Assembly: GCA_030737875.1 (NCBI GenBank)
Contig: CM060925.1
Location: 485,499,514 to 485,563,513 of the forward strand
DNA from: Allium sativum
Lineage: Eukaryota; Streptophyta; Magnoliopsida; Asparagales; Amaryllidaceae
Length of the DNA stretch: 64,000 bases
Direction: 5' to 3'
The notes under the pieces were generated by a model. That model was not told where the DNA came from and searched no databases. It worked only from the letters and a program-made list of their open reading frames with translations. Positions 34,638 through 48,414 of this stretch are shown piece by piece (positions within the stretch are counted from its first letter, which is position 1; every line of letters begins with the position of its first letter). A program made the position numbers and the translations under genes.

Positions 34638-35120
34638 TGGCGCTGTTTTTCTTCAGATTTGATTTACACATATCTGAAAATCTAACCGTTGGATCTTCAC
34701 AAAATTTACATCATTAGAAAGGTCTTTTCAAAACGAATCCAACGGTTCCAGTTTCGGGAAAATCCGACGGTCGGATCTCCCGGTACAATCGTTTGAAGTT
34801 TCGATTTCAAAATACGAACTGCAGCGTCGTTATTCGATTAAATAAAATTATATTTATATTTATATATAAATATAATCGTTTCTGGCGCTGTTTTTCTTCA
34901 GATTTGAATTAAACATTCCAAACAATCCAACCGTTGGATTTTTACAAGGTTGGTGCCGTTGGGAAGATATTTCCAAGGCGAACCCGACGGTTGTGGTTTC
35001 GGGAAAATCCAATGGTCGGATTTCCCGCACTAGTCGTTTGAAATCACGGTTTCAAAATACGAACTGCACGGCTTCGTTTCGTTTTAATTTTATTTATATT
35101 TATATATTTATATAAATATA
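34638..35120 (-). repeat. 245-bp tandem duplication in D LTR
   Basis: Two diverged units starting TGGCGCTGTTTTTCTTCAG at 34638 and 34883. Each contains AACCGTTGG/CCAACGGTT inverted motifs and ends in a TATATTTATATAT stretch. B has one related unit (about 6430-6620). Also at 45813 (LTR 2) and 56986 (LTR 3). Confidence 0.85.
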
Positions 35121-35710
35121 GTTCATTCAACAATTTCAATATCGTTTTCACTTCAAATATTTTTCTAACACCTTAAATTTTGGAAAAATTTCGCCATAAC
35201 CTCCCCTGCACCGGGAGCATCGGGAAATCGCAAATAGCGTTCCCGGTCCTTCTAATCTCAAAAAGAAAAAGAAGAAGCCAAGCGGCTAGCCAATAGGCTC
35301 AAAATCATCACCCAAACAAATCAGTAAATGTGTACCTATTTGTCGGGCACAAAATTTTATTCCTCTTCTCTAGCCCCTTTGCTATAACCTGTTCAATGAA
35401 TATTGCATGTACATATATATATACAGTTCTTATCATTTATCAATTTCTATTCGACTTCATATTTGATTTCTATTTGGTTTAAAAACTCCATTCATTCTAA
35501 TGTTACATAAATAGGTGCAAATCATTTCATTAGCTAATTAATGAATATTTCAACTCATATATGTTTATTTTGAACAAGTGGCTATTTTTAACACTTCACA
35601 TTTCAACGATTTATGCATACAATAAAAATGTGATTTTTATTGTAAAACAATTCATTTCAAAACACTATTTTTCTATATAGTTCATATAGGTGACAAAATA
35701 GGATTTTTAT

Positions 35711-36826
35711 CATAAAACAATTTATTTCAAAATATGAATACCATTAAACACATGAATTTCTAAACAATGAATGAATATCAATTCAACACATGAATGTTTT
35801 CTATGGTTTCTATATATAGATAAAAATGTGATTTTTATTATCGAACAATTTATTTCAAAATATGAATACCATTCAACACATGAATTTCTAAACAACGAAT
35901 GAATATCAATTCAACACATGAATGTTTTCAATAGTTTTTTTATATAGATAAAAATGTGATTTTTGTTATCGAACAATTTATTTTAAAATATGAATACCAT
36001 TCAACACATGAATTTCTAAACAACGAATGAATATCAATTCAACACATGAATGTTTTCAATAGTTTTTATATATAGATAAAAATGTGATTTTTATTATCGA
36101 ACAATTTATTTCAAAATGTGAATACCATTCAACACATGAATTTCTAAACAACGAATGAATATCAATTCAACACATGAATGTTTTCAATAGTTTTTATATA
36201 TAGATAAAAATGTGATTTTTATTATCGAACAATTTATTTCAAAATGTGAATACCATTCAACACATGAATTTCTAAACAACGAATGAATATCAATTCAACA
36301 CATGAATGTTTTCAATAGTTTTTATATATAGATAAAAATGTGATTTTTATTATCGAACAATTTATTTTAAAATATGAATACCATTCAACACATGAATTTC
36401 TAAACAACGAATGAATATCAATTCAACACATGAATGTTTTCAATAGTTTTTATATATAGATAAAAATGTGATTTTTATTATCGAACAATTTATTTCAAAA
36501 TGTGAATACCATTCAACACATGAATTTCTAAACAACGAATGAATATCAATTCAACACATGAATGTTTTCAATAGTTTTTATATATAGATAAAAATGTGAT
36601 TTTTATTATCGAACAATTTATTTCAAAATGTGAATACCATTCAACACATGAATTTCTAAACAACGAATGAATATCAATTCAAAACATGAATGTTTTCGAT
36701 AGTTTTTATATATAGATAAAAATGTGGTTTTTATTATCGAACAATTTATTTTAAAATATGAATACCATTCAACACATGAATTTCTAAACAACGAATGAAT
36801 ATCAATTCAACACATGAATGTTTTCT
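35711..36826 (-). repeat. 128-bp minisatellite, D LTR 1, nine units
   Basis: The marker AACAAYGAATGAATAT recurs at 35763, 35891, 36019 and onward to 36787 with an exact 128-bp step. Units fall into subtypes (TTTCAAAATGTG or TTTTAAAATATG) that alternate, suggesting amplification in blocks. Confidence 0.93.
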
Positions 36827-37199
36827 ATACAATGAATAAATATAGTTTAAGCATATGAAAATAATTCAAACACACAAATATTATTCAAAATTTCGGCAGC
36901 ATAACGGCAGGGTAGTTACACCGGCACCGTCCCTAGTACGGCTCCTCGCTCTACCTTAAAACCTCGCGGTTTTTGACAATGGGGATCATGCATCTAGTTC
37001 GCACGCAGGCGGCATGTATATATTTATTTCATTTCCACAAACTAATCCTATGTGGTTTCAACCAAATATTTCACAACCACCAATGGGTATTTTTCAACCA
37101 CAATCAACCAATATCAATCACAAACAATCCCAAACAACCATTCAATTTTCACAACAATTTCAACCAATAAATATCGTCCATGGTTTGTGGACGAGGGGC

Positions 37200-37249
<50 letters not shown>

Positions 37250-38024
37250 CAATTCACTTTTACTTCACATGTATATATATATAAATTTTAAATCGGAAAT
37301 CTCACCAATAGCTATCCAACTGCACGACACTTCACTTATAGAAATCTTCGCCTTTTGTCGCTTTCGCCCGTATTCTCTACACATGTAAAAATAGAATTTT
37401 TACGATGCTATTCAATATATAAAAATATGATTTTTTCCACGCTATTCAATATATAAAAATATTTTTATTTTCTTCGACTTTCAATATCTAAAAATCTGAT
37501 TTTTACTTCTTAAAGTTCTAATCCTTTTTCTCTTTAAAGATTAAACCTTTTTCCTATTTAAAGTTAAACCCCTTTTTTTTCTATTTTAAACCTTAAAATA
37601 AAATCAGTTTTTATTTTCTACTTTTAAACATTTTCAGTTTTTTTTTTTATTTTTAAAACAAAATCAGTTTTTATTATATTTAACAAAATCAGTTTTCAAT
37701 TCTTTTATAAAATCAGTTTTCAATTCTTTTATAAAATTCAGTTTTCAATTCTTTTATAAAATTCAGTTTTTACTTCTTTTATAAAATTCAGTTTTTACTT
37801 TTCTAAAGAAATCAGTTTTTAATTCTTTTATAAAAAATCTGTTTTTAAATATTTTAAAAAAAATCAGTTTTCAATTCCTTTTAAAAAAACAGTTTTTTTT
37901 TCTTTTTAAACAAATCGGTTTTTAAATCTTTTTAATAATCAGTTTTTATACTCTTATAAAATCAGTTTATTTTTTTTTATACAGAATAATAAAATAAAAA
38001 TATAAATATAAAGCGACTTACAGC

Positions 38025-38313
38025 GGGGGGGGGGGGGGTTCTGTAGTTCGTCGGAGGCTCTCGAAGGTGTTCGTCGGCGGCAGGGTTCGAACGGTGGTGG
38101 CAGCGTGGAGGTGGGTGGTCTCGAACGGGGGTGGCGATGTCTGGTATCTACCGCGTTTCAGAAGAAAGGGGGGGGGGTCACTGGAGGGCGGTTGGCGATC
38201 TGAGGGGAGGCGGCGGCGTGAGGCAGGCGGCGATGCTTCAGGGCGTCGATCGCCTTCTTAGGGTTTTTTTTTTTATTTTCTTTGTTTAACTGAAACGGGG
38301 GGGGGGGGGGGGG
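38025..38313 (-). promoter_or_regulatory. G-rich (sense C-rich) tract in D LTR 1
   Basis: G runs of 14 (38025-38038), 10 (38168-38177) and 17 (38297-38313) on the plus strand within GC-rich sequence. It aligns with the C-rich tract of B downstream of the presumed promoter. LTR 2 (about 49195-49490) and LTR 3 (about 61154-61447) have the same layout with different run lengths. Confidence 0.6.
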
Positions 38314-39203
38314 CAGAGGTATAGGAGGGAATTTTTTTTTATTTAATTATTAAATTTTGCAAAAGGGTTGACTTTTACATACGACCTCGAAACGAGGCCC
38401 ACCGCCTGTCGTCCATAGCGTTTCACCCCCATTCCGAACACAATGGGATATGTATCGCAAGCTGATTCGATTGTTACAATCAGTTTCCTTTTGAATTTAC
38501 ATTTAAATCACTATATTGAATTTTAAACACACATTTCAAATTACCGGGGCTACATACTAACTAGAAAAATTCCAGAAAAATATTTTCTAGCTTCGTATTG
38601 ACGATACGGTCCTAACAAAACTAGTTTCATCGAATTCTGAGACCGTTTGAAAAATGGCCAATTTCCAGTCGATTAAAATCAACTGAAACCGGTCAAACGC
38701 GTTTTCTTTTGCCACGCTCACATATTGATTCGAAAAATTATGAAATTTGAAACCTAGCAATAACCTGACACTGCGGATCTAACAAAAGTGGTTTCGTCGA
38801 AATCCGAGGTCGTATGCAAAATATCCATTTTTAAGGGCCTGAATTCCATAGCGACTATTCAGAATTTTCAGCTGGACATATCTTTTGATTCCCGCTATCA
38901 AATTTCGATTGGTCGGATTCGTTAGAAAGATATCATCAATTAGATCCTAATGTTTTTGGTTTCACTAAAATCCGGATTGTTTTGCACCCGGTACAGTCCG
39001 ACAAAGTTTAAATTCAATTTTTGAAACTGCCACGCCATTTCAGGCCTTGTTTATAATTATAATTAATTATATTCGTTTTCAATTGTCGATTCAAACTTAG
39101 TTTTCATCGCCATTATTTAAAATATTTATTTTAAATATTTAAAATCCATTATTTTAGCCAATTTAAAAATTTTAAATTGGTTCAGATTTTCTGGGTCGTT
39201 ACA

Positions 39204-39237
39204 ATCTCCCCCACTTAAAACTTTTCGTCCCCGAAAA
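39204..39237 (-). promoter_or_regulatory. PPT and palindrome, D internal copy 1
   Basis: Sense strand TTTTCGGGGACGAAAA (39237-39222), then TTTTAAGTGGGGGAGAT directly before the LTR. Confidence 0.9.
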
Positions 39238-39409
39238 GGAATAAAGTCGAAAGTGGTTTGATAAATCTACAATCCCACAATACAACAACCAATTTGTTCT
39301 TTATATTCAGAGTATAGAATAAACAACGCACATCCGTGGGAAGAAAATAGCAACAGAATAGAGAATTAAACGGTAATGCAAAGTAGGGTAAATGTACCTT
39401 GCACCGGAG

Positions 39410-42400
39410 TCATTCAGAGATATCTACTCGGCATCTAGGATAAGCTTTCTGAATGCTCTCCTCGGTTTCCCAAGTACAATCTCGCGGATCTCCACTCCAT
39501 TGCACTTTGACTAAGTGAACCTTCTTGTTCCTCAACTCTTTGGTTTCTTTGCCGATAATCTTTAGCGGCTCACGCCTCACAGCTAATTCTGGAGTAATTT
39601 CAATGTCCTGCTGAGCTGCTTCTTCCACGATCAAGTCTGGATCATGAACGTGCTTTCGAAGTTGAGATATATGAAATACATCATGCACTCCAGGCAACCA
39701 GTCAGGCAGTTTGACCCTATAAGCGAGAGTTCCAATCCATTCCAGAATAGGAAACGGACCAATAAATTTAGGCGCTAACTTTCCAGTTTTACCGAACCTG
39801 ATAACTCCTCTCATCGGCGATACTTTCAAATATACATAGTCGCCAACTTCAAAGGATATATCTCTTCTTCTTCTATCGGCATAGCTCTTTTGTCGGCTTT
39901 GAGCGGCGAGTAATCGCTTCTTAATAAAATCGACTTTGTCAGCAGCTTCGCGAATCATATCAGGACCCAACACAAGTCTATTTCCAGGCTCGACCCAACA
40001 AGCAGGAGATCGGCACGGTCTACCATACAATGCTTCAAATGGCGACATTGCAGACTCGCCTGGTAGCTGTTGTTATAAGAGAATTCAGCCAAATGCAGAT
40101 GGTCTTCCCATGATCCACCGAAATCTATAACACAAGCCCGCAATAGATCTTCTAAAATGCGATTCACCCTCTCAGTCTGACCGTCTGTCTGAGGATGATA
40201 AGCGGTGCTCAAGTTTAACTTCGTTCCTAGCTCGACTTGAAATGCTTCCCAGAATTTGCTAGTGAATATTGTATCTCTATCACTTACTATACTGAGCGGC
40301 ACTCCATGTAGTCTAACTATTTCCCTGAAGTATATCTGCGCCAGACTCTGAGCAGTTCTGTTTGATCTGACAGGTATGAAATGGGCGGTCTTCGTGAAAC
40401 GATCTACGATCACCCAAATACTGTCATTTCCTTTTCTGGTTCTGGGCAAACCATCAATGAAATCCATAGAAATATGCTCCCACTTCCAACCAGGAACTTC
40501 CAGCGGTTGTAATAATCCAGCCAATTTCTGTTGGTCGCTTTTGACTAGCTGGCAAGTAGGGCATCGACTAACATATATTGAGATGTCTCTTTTTAACGAC
40601 TTCCACCAGAATGTGCGTTTGATATCGTTATACATTTTATTCACACCCGGGTGGATACTGAGCTTAGATTTGTGGCATTCATCAAGCACCTCTCTTCTGA
40701 GTTCAGGAATATCTGGAACGCAAATTCGCCCTTCTAACCTCAGAATCCCTTCGCTGTCTAGCTGGAAATCCGAAGCATTGCCTTCACGAATTCGCTGACT
40801 TATTCCCTTGATAAATTGGTCATCTTCTTGGAGAGCCGATATCTTATCAATCAACGAAGTCGCAATGATGAAACTGGCGATCATTTCATTCTTTCGGCTT
40901 AACGCATCGGCCACGACATTGGCTTTCCCTGGAGTGTATATAATTTCAAAGTCATATGCTGCAAGAAACTCCAGCCAACGCTGCTGCCTCAAATTTAAGT
41001 CCTTCTGAGTGAACAGATACTTTAACGACTGGTGATCTGTAAACAGTTCAAATCTCTCGCCCAGAAGATAGTGTCTCCAGATTTTCAAAGAGAATATGAT
41101 AGCCAATAACTCAAGATCATGAGTTACATAGTTTTTCTCGTGCGGTTTCAGTTGACGGCTAGCATAAGCAATCACTTGGCCCCTTTGCATCAACACTGCA
41201 CCAAGGCCTTCTCTAGAAGCATCAGTCCAGACTTTTAAATCTTGGTTGCCATCGATGATGGTTAACACTGGAGCTGTCGTTAATCTCAACTTCAGCTCTT
41301 CGAAAGCCTCCTCACTCTCTTGAGTCCATTTGAATTTAGAATGCTTCTTTGTAAGCTTCGTTAAGTGACCAGATATCTTCGAAAAGTCTTTAACGAACTT
41401 TCGGTAATAGCTAGCCAATCCGAGAAAACTGCGGACTTCAGTGGGAGTACTGGGCTGTTTCCAATTTTGAATAGCCGTGATTTTACTTGGATCCACAGCG
41501 ATTCCATCTTTCGATACGACATGGCCCAGAAATTTCACTTCATCTTGCCAGAAGATACACTTGGAAAACTTGGCTTTTAATACATTCCGTCTGAGAATTT
41601 CTAACACTTGTTCCAGATGCTTTTCATGTTCGGCCTTTGATTTAGAGAAGATTAGAATATCATCAATAAAAACCAGAACAAATTTGTTCAATACTCCTCT
41701 GAATACTCTGTTCATTAGATCGACGAAATAAGCTGGAGCGTTACATAATCCGAACGGCATTACTAACCACTCGTAGAATAAGTCGGGGCCTCTGAACGCT
41801 GTCATTGGAACACACTCTTCGGCAATTCGAAGTTGATGGAAGCCTGTAGCTAGGTCCATTCGTGAAAATACTTGTGCTCCATTTAATCGATCCAACAAAT
41901 CATCAATCCGCGGCAATGGATATTTGTTCTTTATTGTCTATTTGTTCAAATCACGATAATCCACACATAACCGTAGAGTACCATCAGATTTTGGGACAAA
42001 TACCACTGCTGCACCCCAATCAGAGAAACTAGGCCTGATCAGACCTTTCCATACTAGCTGTCGTGTTTGGTTGTCTAATTCCTCCTTCTCTTTCAAGGAC
42101 ATTCTTCGAATAGCGTGAACTACCGGCCTTGCATTGGGAATTAAAGCAATCTTGAAATCTATTTCTCTTTGCGGAGGTAAGCGAACAACTTCTTCGAATA
42201 CATCCGCATAGTTCTTGACGACAAGAATATCTTTGATGAGGTCAGGAATATTCTCTGTAACTTCAGGGATATTTTCAATTTGGGCTGGAGAAACATCGAG
42301 AGCTGACCAGAAATCTTTTCTATTTGAAGTCGGGCCTTCACATGGTATGGTTATATAATTTCCCAATTGTGCTTTTGCCTTTACAACTCTCTCGGCGCAT

Positions 42401-43641
42401 CTGACCTCCGCTTCATATTTGGTTAGCCAATCCAATCCAAGAATAAGATCGAATTCATTAAAATTCATGACGATACAGATAATAGGGAATTTATAGCAAG
42501 AAAAAGAGACTGGTACGGCACAAACCCAACTGAGATTGATGGAACCCCCAACTGGATTTTGGACAGTCATTGGCTCTTTGAGCTTCTTCAAATTCAAATC
42601 CAACTTCTTGACTGCACTCTTTGCAATAAAGCTCCGTGATGCACCTGTGTCAAACAGTACTTTAACTGGAATGTTTTTGACATTGAGCGTGCCTTCTAAG
42701 ACATCAGACCTCCCTTGCTTATCTGAGGGCTCAGAAGTTTCTGCTATTTCGTTTATGTGTACTGCCTCGGATTTCTTTGAGAGTGGACACTCCCGTGCAA
42801 TGTGACCTGCTTGACGACACTTATGGCATCTCCTTTCCCCATGTGGGTTCTTTTGTTTCATAGCGCGTTTATACCCACTCTCGATCTGCTTCTTTAGAGA
42901 TCTGCAACTTATCGAGAGATGTCCTTGCTTATTGCAGTTAGAGCATACAGTTGTCGTTACTAGTTTCTTCTCTGATTCAGCCCTTTTTCTCTTGGCACTG
43001 GGCTTCTTACTGGCTTCAGGAATATCAGTTTCCGACTTTTCTTTGTCACTAGAACAGACTTCTTCTTCGTCGTGTAACATTCCTTTCTTATGAAGATCTT
43101 CATACTGATAAGCCATGTAAATCATTTCTGTGAAAGGAAGCTTCACATGCCCCAATACTTTATTATGGTATTTCCTTTGAAGCCCATGAATAAATCTTAG
43201 ATTTTTCCTCTTTGGGTCTTGAATTAGATGAGGAGCAAAGTGAGAAAGTTCATTGAATTTCTTATGAAATTCGGGAATTGTCATGTCTCCTTGTATCAGA
43301 TAAGAAAATTCATCGCATAATCGCTCAGTTGCTTCGGGAGGAGTAAATCTTTCCAAGAAAATCACTTTGAATCTGTCCCAGGTGATATCACCTTCTGGAG
43401 TATTCTCTATAACTGAATCCCACCAGAACAAAGCTTCATCTTTGAGTGCCCAGGAGGCCAGTAATCTTTTCTGGTCATCCCTCAGCTTTAATGCTTCGAA
43501 GATTTTCTCAGCCGAACGAATCCAAGCTTGTGTCTTCATAATAGATTCTTCACCAGAGAACGGTATTCCACCCATATTTCAATATTTGATTAATAGGGCC
43601 TCAATATCCGGTTCTGCATTCCTTCTGTTTCTGACTCTCAT
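39410..43641 (-). pseudogene. D gag-pol, left copy, three breaks
   Basis: Same layout as the right copy: Gag with two CCHC knuckles, protease (FDTGAS), RT (FIDD), RNase H, integrase, chromodomain-like end. Breaks seen: TGA at 43579-43581 (codon 21 of Gag), TAG at 41938-41940 (about codon 568, at the start of RT), and a missing base between 40050 and 40051 that shifts the frame after the integrase DDE core. Longest pieces are 41938-43575 (Gag-PR), 39955-41916 (RT-RH-IN) and 39410-40048 (integrase end and chromodomain). Start ATG 43641 is placed by match to the right copy. A 238-bp leader separates it from the primer site. Confidence 0.93.
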
Positions 43642-43879
43642 TTTCTAGTACTTCTGCAAATGGCAGATCAAGTGTCAGGTCACAGAAAAGGTATTTTAAA
43701 ATATAGAAACACATACTTCAAATGTAAATGTGTCTATCAAGGTGTAATTTCATTCTGCTTTACTCATACTAGGATATTACTGATCCTATCTGTATAGAGT
43801 TACCCGTCCTAGAACACTACTGGTTCTATTTCTGACGAGTTCGTTCAAATGTTATATTCCAGAACTAAGCTTAACCAAA

Positions 43880-43891
43880 GCTCTGATACCA
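43880..43891 (-). other. Primer binding site, D internal copy 1
   Basis: Minus strand TGGTATCAGAGC, three bases from LTR 2; initiator Met tRNA type. Confidence 0.93.
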
Positions 43892-43894
43892 CGT

Positions 43895-46800
43895 TGAGAC
43901 GACCCGATTTCCCGTTCTCACGGAAACAAGGGTTATCTTTGGAATATAACACAGAAACATATAATAGCAGAACAGAATTAAATAAATACACCAGAATGAA
44001 CAACAAAATATACTGGATAAAAGTAATCATCAGAGTTACACAGTATACAGGATCTTACTTAGTACAAATACAGTTCAGCTATACATAAATGTCTACAGCG
44101 GAAATAAACAAAATGTGTACAATAGGAGCTGAACAACATAAAAAGAAATAAATGATAGAATCCATCTTCAGCTCCAGCTATCCAGAAAGAACCAGCTAAA
44201 CCTGAATACAAGGCTGCCCGTGTAGAAAAAGGGGCACCCGAGTTTGAAAGTGAAACAAACTACGAGTCAGTCATGGGACTGGTATGAGAAATCCACTCAA
44301 CACATATATAATTGGCTAATCACAGGACCACGCCACTTTCGTGGAACGGGTTTACTCCATCGGATTGCCAGTGCTTTAAAACAAATCTTTCTTTTAAACA
44401 TCGCTATGCTTTTTATAAAAATGAAGCCGTTATAAGACTCAGTTCCCATCACACAATGCAACGCAAACCGGAGGATAGAGTTTTTACCTTATAACGGCCA
44501 AGATATGCTTGATACGAATAAAACAAAGGCATTTGATATTATTACTAGTGTTTATATGTTTTGAAAACAATTTCAAATCATAACTATCAATCATAGGCGA
44601 CATGAGCGTCCCATGCCACTATGTCGCCAAATGTATATATATACAATCGAAACCGCATCGTCACGTATTTGGAAATTGGATTTCCGTCATGAACCAAGGC
44701 AAAAGATAGTCCTTACCGAATTCGTGACTCTCTAGCCCGAGCCACAGGCAAGTACTCAGTCAAGCCTTCGGAGCGACAGGGTCGGTCCACCGATATGGAT
44801 TAAAATGCCTGAACACTACGTTTCCCCGCCCTTTGGGGCGTAAACGAGCCAACGAATGACTCCATCGGACCCGGATCGTCCGATCAAACCGAGGCGCCTC
44901 GCAACAGCAACAACCACATAGGTGAAAAGTATATAAATGTCAGGGCTGGTAGGTCACTGACACCACCCTAGCTAGAAAGAAACGCATGCCCTCCCTGAGG
45001 TCCTTCTCCCGTTTTAGGTTCATACCGGGATGTGAGGCTCGCGAATTCACGTTATACACAAAGCTACGCCACACAGGCGGTGCTTTGATCATCACCACAA
45101 GACTTTGCTTTTCAACAGAAGCCCTGATCACTGCATCTTAGCATGCCACACAGGCAATTCATGTCATGCGACTGATGTCCATCGATATACAACCTCTGAG
45201 CTCGTACGTCTCAGAGAAGGGCGTTAAGCAAAAGAATAAATTCTCCGCCGCCAAACAGATGTATATTTAACAGAAATCAATCAACACAGAATAAACTCCA
45301 ATGTCAGACACACAGTCCATTTACAAGTCCGTTCTGGGTCTGAACGAAACCGGAGGCACTAAATACCTCGCAAACCCTTCGATCACCACTTACGTCTGGA
45401 CGATCACCACTCATTATCCATATTTCGGGATGCCTCCCAATCAGGACCTCGGTTACCACCCAAACGAGGTGAAGATCTCCGGTCTTCGACCACCGTCTTC
45501 ATCTTCGAATTTCAATCGTCGGTCAATTATTCGAAATGAGAATTAACTCGGCCTTTTCAAATAATTCACGTATATTTAGAATTTCAATTCGATTTATTTC
45601 AATGGTTAAATTATTCGACAACACCAATTTTGTTCTTTAATGTAATTTTCACACCAAACACATTCAACCATCAAATACAACATAAATCGAGCAAATTCAG
45701 TTTATTTCCATTCCATATCGCTTATGATATTTTATAATGATTTATCGCTATTTTTATTTATTTTAAAATAGCTCATTCATTCAAAACGACGCTTCGGGCC
45801 ATAAGGCGGCCGTGGCGCTGTTTTTCTTCAGATTTGATTTACACATATCTGAAAATCTAACCGTTGGATCTTCACAAAATTTACATCATTAGAAAGGTCT
45901 TTTCAAAACGAATCCAACGGTTCCAGTTTCGGGAAAATCCGACGGTCGGATCTCCCGGTACAATCGTTTGAAGTTTCGATTTCAAAATACGAACTGCAGC
46001 GTCGTTATTCGATTAAATAAAATTATATTTATATTTATATATAAATATAATCGTTTCTGGCGCTGTTTTTCTTCAGATTTGAATTAAACATTCCAGACAA
46101 TCCAACCGTTGGATTTTTACAAGGTTGGTGCCGTTGGGAAGATATTTCCAAGGCGAACCCGACGGTTGTGGTTTCGGGAAAATCCAATGGTCGGATTTCC
46201 CGCACTAGTCGTTTGAAATCACGGTTTCAAAATACGAACTGCACGGCTTCGTTTCGTTTTAATTTTATTTATATTTATATATTTATATAAATATAGTTCA
46301 TTCAACAATTTCAATATCGTTTTCACTTCAAATATTTTTCTAACACCTTAAATTTTGGAAAAATTTCGCCATAACCTCCCCTGCACCGGGAGCATCGGGA
46401 AATCGCAAATAGCGTTCCCGGTCCTTCTAATCTCAAAAAGAAAAAGAAGACGCCAAGCGGCTAGCCAATAGGCTCAAAATCATCACCCAAACAAATCAGT
46501 AAATGTGTACCTATTTGTCGGGCACAAAATTTTATTCCTCTTCTCTAGCCCCTTTGCTATAACCTGTTCAATGAATATTGCATGTACATATATATACAGT
46601 TCTTATCATTTATCAATTTCTATTCGACTTCATATTTGATTTCTATTTGGTTTAAAAACTCCATTCATTCTAATGTTACATAAATAGGTGCAAATCATTT
46701 CATTAGCTAATTAATGAATATTTCAACTCATATATGTTTATTTTGAACAAATGGCTATTTTTAACACTTCACATTTCAACGATTTATGCATACAATAAAA

Positions 46801-48372
46801 ATGTGATTTTTATTGTAAAACAATTCATTTCAAAACACTATTTTTCTATATAGTTCATATAGGTGACAAAATAGGATTTTTATCATAAAACAATTTATTT
46901 CAAAATATGAATACCATTCAACACATGAATTTCTAAACAATGAATGAATATCAATTCAACACATGAATGTTTTCTATGGTTTCTATATATAGATAAAAAT
47001 GTGATTTTTATTATCGAACAATTTATTTCAAAATATGAATACCATTCAACACATGAATTTCTAAACAACGAATGAATATCAATTCAACACATGAATGTTT
47101 TCAATAGTTTTTATATATAGATAAAAATGTGATTTTTGTTATCGAACAATTTATTTTAAAATATGAATACCATTCAACACATGAATTTCTAAACAACGAA
47201 TGAATATCAATTCAACACATGAATGTTTTCAATAGTTTTTATATATAGATAAAAATGTGATTTTTATTATCAAACAATTTATTTCAAAATGTGAATACCA
47301 TTCAACACATGAATTTCTAAACAACGAATGAATATCAAATCAACACATGAATGTTTTCAATAGTTTTTATATATAGATAAAAATGTGATTTTTATTATCG
47401 AACAATTTATTTCAAAATGTGAATACCATTCAACACATGAATTTCTAAACAACGAATGAATATCAATTCAACACATGAATGTTTTCAATAGTTTTTATAT
47501 ATAGATAAAAATGTGATTTTTATTATCGAACAATTTATTTTAAAATATGAATACCATTCAACACATGAATTTCTAAACAACGAATGAATATCAATTCAAC
47601 ACATGAATGTTTTCAATAGTTTTTATATATAGATAAAAATTTGATTTTTATTATCGAACAATTTATTTCAAAATGTGAATACCATTCAACACATGAATTT
47701 CTAAACAACGAATGAATATCAATTCAACACATGAATGTTTTCAATAGTTTTTATATATAGATAAAAATGTGATTTTTATTATCGAACAATTTATTTCAAA
47801 ATGTGAATACCATTCAACACATGAATTTCTAAACAACGAATGAATATCAATTCAACACATGAATGTTTTCAATAGTTTTTATATATAGATAAAAATGTGA
47901 TTTTTATTATCGAACAATTTATTTTAAAATATGAATACCATTCAACACATGAATTTCTAAACAACGAATGAATATCAATTCAACACATGAATGTTTTCTA
48001 TACAATGAATAAATATAGTTTAAGCATATGAAAATAATTCAAACACACAAATATTATTCAAAATTTTGGCAGCATAACGGCAGGGTAGTTACACCGGCAC
48101 CGTCCCTAGTACGGCTCCTCGCTCTACCTTAAAACCTCGCGGTTTTGGACAATGGCGATCATGCATCTAGTTCGCACGCAGGCGGCATGTATATATTTAT
48201 TTCATTTCCACAAACTAATCCTATGTGGTTTCAACCAAATATTTCACAACCACCAATGGGTATTTTTCAACCACAATCAACCAATATCAATCACAAACAA
48301 TCCCAAACAACCATTCAATTTTCACAACAATTTCAACCAATAAATATCGTCCATGGTTTGTGGACGAGGGGC

Positions 48373-48414
<42 letters not shown>

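Larger units (their letters stand above)
32720..39203 (-). repeat. LTR 1 of D (3' LTR, 6484 bp)
   Basis: Plus strand TGAGACGACCC...GGGTCGTTACA. Parts from left to right: R/U5 side with the conserved stem-loop (33251-33323), a 245-bp tandem duplication (34638-35120), nine 128-bp units (35711-36826), a TA microsatellite (37201-37248), T-rich 'AATCAGTTTT' repeats (37600-37970), a G-rich tract (38025-38313) and U3 (38340-39203). No coding sequence; open frames here repeat in all three LTRs. Confidence 0.93.

Noticed and set aside
39955..40048. Overlapping frames in D copy 1 as programmed frameshifting
   Set aside because: The right copy has one more T at the matching place (51223) and reads through in one frame, so this is a 1-bp deletion, not a frameshift signal.
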